Part shown: positions 6,333-9,485 of the stretch, piece after piece
Position numbering within the stretch: the stretch's first letter is position 1
How the letters are laid out: each line of letters opens with the position of its first letter
NCBI GenBank assembly: GCA_021443945.1
Contig: JABUSF010000011.1
Coordinates: forward strand, 84,423 to 93,907
DNA from: Ileibacterium sp.
GTDB lineage: Bacteria > Bacillota_I > Bacilli_A > Erysipelotrichales > Erysipelotrichaceae
Reading direction: 5' to 3'
DNA: 9,485 bases
Made by a program: the position numbers and the translations under genes
Notes under the pieces: generated by a model
The model's database searches: none
Seen by the model: the letters and a program-made list of their open reading frames with translations, nothing else
Told to the model about the DNA's origin: nothing

Positions 6333-7664
6333 ATGACTGAAAAAAAGAAAAATACAAAATATAGAAAAAAGAAAAGCAGAATCCGTTTTGGACGTCTGGC
6401 TGTAGTGGCTGCAGGAGTACTGATCCCTGTCGGGCTGCTGTTCTGGGGTGTCTCAGCCATCTTTGGAAAGAAAACAGACAATTCCTCCAAGGAGACGGAA
6501 CAAACAAACAAAACCCAGGAAGTAAAAACGGCGGCAAAAAAGACTGAAAAGAAAAAGCAGGCCTGTACACCGGCAGATGGATATGACAAATGCTTTACCT
6601 TCACTGGAGTCGGTGACAACCTGATTCACGAAACACTGTATGAAGGTGATGATGAATATAAGGTCAACCGTGACTTCAGTCAGTTTTATGAAAACATTGC
6701 TCCTTACTTTAAAAACTCTGATCTGGCCTACATTAATTTTGAAACCCTGTGTGCCGGCGATGAGTTTGGCTTTTCCGGATATCCGGATTTCAATGCCCCC
6801 AAGGAAATCATTGATGCTTTGGATGATGCAGGCGCCAACTGGTTCTCTCTGGCCAGCAACCATTGTCTGGACCGTTATCCGGAAGGTCTGCTGGCAGAAC
6901 TGAAAGATATTGAAGAGAATCATCCCGATGTAACCTATACCGGCGTTTATTCCTCACCGGAAGCCTCCCAAAAGCCAGTCATTCTGGATATCAACGGCAT
7001 TAAAGTCGGTCTGGCAACCTTTGCTTACGGCTTAAATGGCCGGGATAAACCAGAAGGCTATGAATGGATGATCGATACCTTCCAGGACAACAACGGGGTC
7101 ATGGATTATGAATTGATTGACAAGCGTTTGGAAGATTTGAAGGCAAACAGCGATGTGCAGATTGTCAGCATGCACTGGGGAACAGAGTATGCCAATGAGA
7201 TCAACGACTTGCAGGCCATTCTGGCTCAGTATTTAAATGAACGGGGAGTTGATGTGATTATTGGCACCCATCCTCATGTCATTGAACCGGTGGAATATCT
7301 CAATTCAGAGACCCAGTCTACTCTGATTTATTATTCTCTTGGAAACTTCCTGTCCAACCAGGCGGATATGCAGACCATGGTTGGGGGAATGGCTCAGTTC
7401 CAGGTTAATCTGAACTCAAAGACCGGCCATGTACTGATTACCGATCCAACCTTTACGCCAACCATCACCTGGTTTGATGTGGGCGATCACAACTTTAAAG
7501 GAACGACCATTCATGAATACACTCCTGAACTGGCTGCCAGCCATGGTCTGACAGGAGACGGACACGATATGACTCTTGAACGAATCATAGGATATGTTCA
7601 GTCTATTGTTGGACAGCCGGACGGAATTCAGGTTGTTTTGGATCCAAACGAGAAAAAGAATTAA
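6333..7664 (+). CDS. CapA/PgsA-family membrane-anchored metallophosphatase
   Basis: The 443-residue protein belongs to the CapA/PgsA family of calcineurin-like metallophosphatases, named for PgsA of poly-gamma-glutamate capsule synthesis. A very basic N-terminus (1-21) precedes one membrane helix (about 22-44). A charged Lys/Thr/Glu-rich linker (about 46-77) follows, then an extracellular catalytic domain from about 86. Metal-site motifs are GDNLIH (94-99), NFE (135-137), NHCLD (176-180), HWG (281-283) and GTHPHVIEP (311-319). No pgsB or pgsC lies nearby, so poly-gamma-glutamate synthesis itself is not supported and its substrate is unknown. ATG 6333 is preferred; an in-frame ATG at 6294 adds 13 residues before the basic stretch. 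Neither has a Shine-Dalgarno. It may be controlled by the regulator encoded 64 bases upstream. Confidence 0.9.
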   Translation: MTEKKKNTKYRKKKSRIRFGRLAVVAAGVLIPVGLLFWGVSAIFGKKTDNSSKETEQTNKTQEVKTAAKKTEKKKQACTPADGYDKCFTFTGVGDNLIHETLYEGDDEYKVNRDFSQFYENIAPYFKNSDLAYINFETLCAGDEFGFSGYPDFNAPKEIIDALDDAGANWFSLASNHCLDRYPEGLLAELKDIEENHPDVTYTGVYSSPEASQKPVILDINGIKVGLATFAYGLNGRDKPEGYEWMIDTFQDNNGVMDYELIDKRLEDLKANSDVQIVSMHWGTEYANEINDLQAILAQYLNERGVDVIIGTHPHVIEPVEYLNSETQSTLIYYSLGNFLSNQADMQTMVGGMAQFQVNLNSKTGHVLITDPTFTPTITWFDVGDHNFKGTTIHEYTPELAASHGLTGDGHDMTLERIIGYVQSIVGQPDGIQVVLDPNEKKN

Positions 7665-7753
7665 AAAGAATACAGCCCATCCGTTTCAAATAAAGGATGC
7701 ATCGCAGTCATCGATGAATACCGTTCATCAAATGCAAACGGCAAAGACTCTGC

Positions 7754-7791
7754 ACAGGAAGCCTGAACCACCCAACAGGCTTCCTGTTTTT
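7754..7791 (+). terminator. Intrinsic terminator after the capA-like gene
   Basis: A perfect stem, CAGGAAGCCTG (7755-7765) with CAGGCTTCCTG (7776-7786), extended by one A-T pair, has a ten-base loop and five T. It separates the capA-like transcript from the next operon. Confidence 0.92.
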
Positions 7792-8014
7792 GATTGGAAT
7801 GATTCATCTTATAATCTGCTCCCCTGTATCCGGTATTCAAAAGTGTGCTGTTTTTTCTTTGCTGCAGACTTCAGATCAAACCAATAGGATGTTTGACAAA
7901 ACACAATAAGATATCATCTGACCGGCAGGATTCTATACTGTCTGGAAGATCGGATATACGCTTACATTTTATCTGAATAATAAAACTGCTGTTCAGTTCG
8001 TGAATTTAGAATGA

Positions 8015-8042
8015 TTGAAAAGTGATTTGACGGTAAGATAAA
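8015..8042 (+). promoter_or_regulatory. Candidate promoter of the SGNH-DUF4358-MBOAT operon
   Basis: TTGAAA (8015-8020) and GATAAA (8037-8042) are 16 bases apart, which puts the start point near 8049 and leaves room for the GGAG ribosome binding site at 8063-8066. The -10 match is only moderate. Confidence 0.35.
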
Positions 8043-8071
8043 AAGTATGTTTTGAAAGAAATGGAGCAATC

Positions 8072-8863
8072 ATGAACAGTAAAAATAGAAAGTTAAGGAA
8101 AAGGGGCCTGAACTGGCTGATTTGGCCGGCATTGGCTGCAGCAGCAGCTGCCGGTGTGTTTATGCTGAGCAAGAACCGTTTCGATCCTGTAGCAGAAGGA
8201 AGAGAATATCTGCGCATGCAGGATTCCAAAGATCTGCAGGACATTTCTGCCCGCCTGGACAAAAGACGAATCGAGGAATTGGAAAACAGCATCTCGGTGG
8301 ATCCGGAGAATGTTTTTTCCATGTTCCATGATTATGCTTTTTTGGGGGACAGCCGTGTAGTCGGTTTTTCAACCTATGGGTGTCTTGATGATGCCCGAAT
8401 TTTTGCAGCCGGCGGAGATACCATCAAAGACATCGACCAGCATCTGGATGAATTAAAATCTCTTCAGCCTTCGGTCATTTACCTTAGTTATGGTGTCAAT
8501 GACACTGGAATGAACGTGGGGGAAGGAGAAGGCGGCTATGGAGCCGTTTATGAAGCACAGATCGATAAAATTTTAAACGTTGTGCCCAAGGCCAAAATTG
8601 TAGTCAACTCCATAATTGCACCGAGTCCGGAAGCCATTGCCCGCAGTCCGCGCTGGGCAAACTATACAGATTTTAACAGCCAGGTAAAAGCCATGTGCGA
8701 AAAGAGAGGCTGGATTTATGTGGACAATGGACCGATCGATCAGGGTGGAGCAGCAGACATTTACCAGCCGGATGGTGTTCATTTTCTTTCACCGTTTTAT
8801 AACGTCTGGGGACAGAATATTATGAATGCCCAGATGAAGTCGGAAATTAAGGGGAAACTATGA
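8072..8863 (+). CDS. Membrane-anchored SGNH/GDSL hydrolase (putative O-acyl transfer)
   Basis: The 263-residue protein has a basic N-terminus and one membrane helix (about 13-32, Ala-rich), then an extracellular SGNH-hydrolase domain. All catalytic blocks are present: the nucleophile in FLGDSRVVGF (S94), the oxyanion glycine in AAGG (114-115), the asparagine in YGVND (N143) and the acid-histidine pair in PDGVH (D234, H237). Proteins of this fold remove or transfer acyl groups. The downstream MBOAT gene suggests that it passes an acyl group, probably acetate, from the membrane carrier to a cell-envelope polymer, or edits such groups. GGAG lies five bases before the ATG. The stop overlaps the next start (ATGA, 8860-8863), so translation of the two is coupled. 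The substrate cannot be told from sequence. Confidence 0.88.
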   Translation: MNSKNRKLRKRGLNWLIWPALAAAAAAGVFMLSKNRFDPVAEGREYLRMQDSKDLQDISARLDKRRIEELENSISVDPENVFSMFHDYAFLGDSRVVGFSTYGCLDDARIFAAGGDTIKDIDQHLDELKSLQPSVIYLSYGVNDTGMNVGEGEGGYGAVYEAQIDKILNVVPKAKIVVNSIIAPSPEAIARSPRWANYTDFNSQVKAMCEKRGWIYVDNGPIDQGGAADIYQPDGVHFLSPFYNVWGQNIMNAQMKSEIKGKL

Positions 8864-9351
8864 AATGGTTGAATTATAAGAAGCTGTCAATTTTGAGGGT
8901 GGGCCTGACGGCAGCACTCATTTTGTTTTTGGCACCTTCCTTTCTGTCCGCTCCCATCTCTCATCAGGAGTTTGAAGCGGCAGTCACAGATACATTGGCG
9001 GGAACAGATGCTTCTGTTTATCCGCGGCGGGATGAACAGGTCATCAGACGATGTCTTGGACTGAACCCGTCAGATTTTAAAAATATCGCGTTTATGCGTT
9101 CCGATGACAATATGGCTGCAGAAGAAATGGCGATTGTCCAGTTTGATACTCCAGCGCAGAAAAATGCTTTTGTTGAATCGTGTCATTCCCGGATCCAGAA
9201 ACAGCGCTCTGTTTTTGATGGCTACGCACCGGAACAGACAGCTCTGATGGATAAGGCCGTCGTGAAGGTATGGGGAAATTACGGAATTTATGTTGTCGGA
9301 TCTCAGGCGGATCAAATTGTATCGGCACTGAATGGAAGTCTGCAGGTGTAG
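8860..9351 (+). CDS. DUF4358 membrane-anchored protein
   Basis: The 163-residue protein has a short basic N-terminus and a hydrophobic segment (about 10-30) that is either an anchor or an uncleaved signal, since no lipobox cysteine follows. The rest (about 34-163) resembles DUF4358, a family common in Bacillota and of unknown function. Recognisable parts are the central SDFKNIAFMRSDDNMAAEEMAIVQF (71-95), the region RIQKQRSVFDGYAPEQTALMDKAVV (111-135) and the end WGNYGIYVVG (138-147). It overlaps the SGNH gene by four bases and has its own AAGGGG ribosome binding site (8849-8854). It lies three bases before the MBOAT gene. Its place between two likely acyl-transfer proteins suggests a helper or adaptor role outside the membrane; that is inference only. 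Confidence 0.82.
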   Translation: MKWLNYKKLSILRVGLTAALILFLAPSFLSAPISHQEFEAAVTDTLAGTDASVYPRRDEQVIRRCLGLNPSDFKNIAFMRSDDNMAAEEMAIVQFDTPAQKNAFVESCHSRIQKQRSVFDGYAPEQTALMDKAVVKVWGNYGIYVVGSQADQIVSALNGSLQV

Positions 9352-9354
9352 ACT

Positions 9355-9485
9355 ATGACATTTTCGGCATTATTTTTTCTCTTTGGTTTTCTGCCGGTTC
9401 TTCTGGGCATCTATTCCTTCATTCCCTGGACAAAGGCCAGAGGATGGTTTCTTTTCATTGGATCTCTCATCTTCTACGGATGGGG
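9355..9485 (+). CDS. MBOAT-family O-acyltransferase, N-terminus only
   Basis: The gene runs off the right edge; only 43 complete codons are present. The N-terminus reads MTFSALFFLFGFLPVLLGIY, then a short polar turn and FIGSLIFYGWG. This is the characteristic opening of the DltB/AlgI-type membrane-bound O-acyltransferases, with a first helix ending in LP and a second containing SLxFYxWG. Such enzymes carry acyl groups, usually acetyl, across the membrane to extracellular polymers. AGGTG (9344-9348) lies six bases before the ATG, overlapping the end of the DUF4358 gene, and only three bases separate the two genes. The catalytic histidine is outside the window. Confidence 0.85.
   Translation, partial: MTFSALFFLFGFLPVLLGIYSFIPWTKARGWFLFIGSLIFYGW

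Larger units (their letters stand above)
7665..8071 (+). other. Intergenic region between the capA-like gene and the SGNH operon
   Basis: Apart from the terminator at 7754-7791 no gene is visible. Before it, CCGTTT (7681-7686) and AAACGG (7736-7741) can pair, suggesting a folded 3' UTR. After it the DNA is AT-rich with scattered promoter-like hexamers: a perfect TTGACA at 7893-7898 without a -10 at a proper distance, TATACT at 7934-7939 without a -35, and the better-spaced pair at 8015-8042. Confidence 0.5.

Noticed and set aside
6333..7664. Assignment of the capA-like gene as pgsA of a poly-gamma-glutamate capsule locus
   Set aside because: No pgsB, pgsC or other capsule genes are in the window, and the family has many members outside capsule loci.
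7594..7887. 97-codon + strand frame at the end of the capA-like gene
   Set aside because: It begins out of phase inside the gene and runs through a clear terminator hairpin.
7893..7917. Perfect TTGACA with TATCAT downstream
   Set aside because: The spacer is only 13 bases, too short for a normal sigma-A promoter; no better -10 is found at 16-18 bases.
1..9485. CRISPR arrays, insertion sequences, tRNA or rRNA genes
   Set aside because: No spaced direct repeats, transposase signatures or tRNA/rRNA-like sequences were seen on either strand.

Overview
The window is a chromosomal stretch of a low-to-moderate GC Gram-positive bacterium (Bacillota). Evidence for this is a long-form hibernation factor (HPF), a sepF-ylmH-ileS cell-division cluster, a T-box leader on ileS, U-tailed intrinsic terminators and purine-rich ribosome binding sites. 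The absence of ylmG and divIVA from the cluster, and the general look of the proteins, would fit an Erysipelotrichia-like lineage, but I cannot place the genus. Every supported gene lies on the + strand. I see no insertion sequence, tRNA, rRNA or CRISPR array.

Layout. Positions 1-385 hold no convincing gene but form an unusual, structured region upstream of hpf, with two inverted repeats, a near-perfect Shine-Dalgarno and a candidate 39-codon upstream ORF that overlaps the hpf start. hpf (386-916) ends in its own terminator. After a 340-base gap with a second terminator-like fold, a clear extended -10 promoter drives sepF (1257-1733) and ylmH (1741-2481). A complete isoleucine T-box leader (about 2488-2703) follows and controls ileS (2722-5448), which ends in a 17-bp terminator hairpin.

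Next come a Crp/Fnr-family regulator (5585-6268) and a membrane-anchored CapA/PgsA-type metallophosphatase (6333-7664). In both, a -10-like hexamer sits exactly six bases before the ATG and there is no Shine-Dalgarno, which suggests leaderless mRNAs. After another terminator (7754-7791) and about 280 bases of non-coding DNA begins a tightly packed operon: a membrane-anchored SGNH/GDSL hydrolase (8072-8863), a DUF4358 protein (8860-9351, 4-base overlap) and the N-terminus of an MBOAT O-acyltransferase (9355 to the window end).

How the genes fit together. The first half is housekeeping: ribosome hibernation, Z-ring assembly, a ribosome-associated S4 protein and an amino-acid-sensing tRNA synthetase. 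The second half is envelope biology. The SGNH/DUF4358/MBOAT trio looks like a module that moves acyl groups across the membrane onto an extracellular polymer. DUF4358 is the part with no known function and is the most attractive candidate for undescribed biology here.
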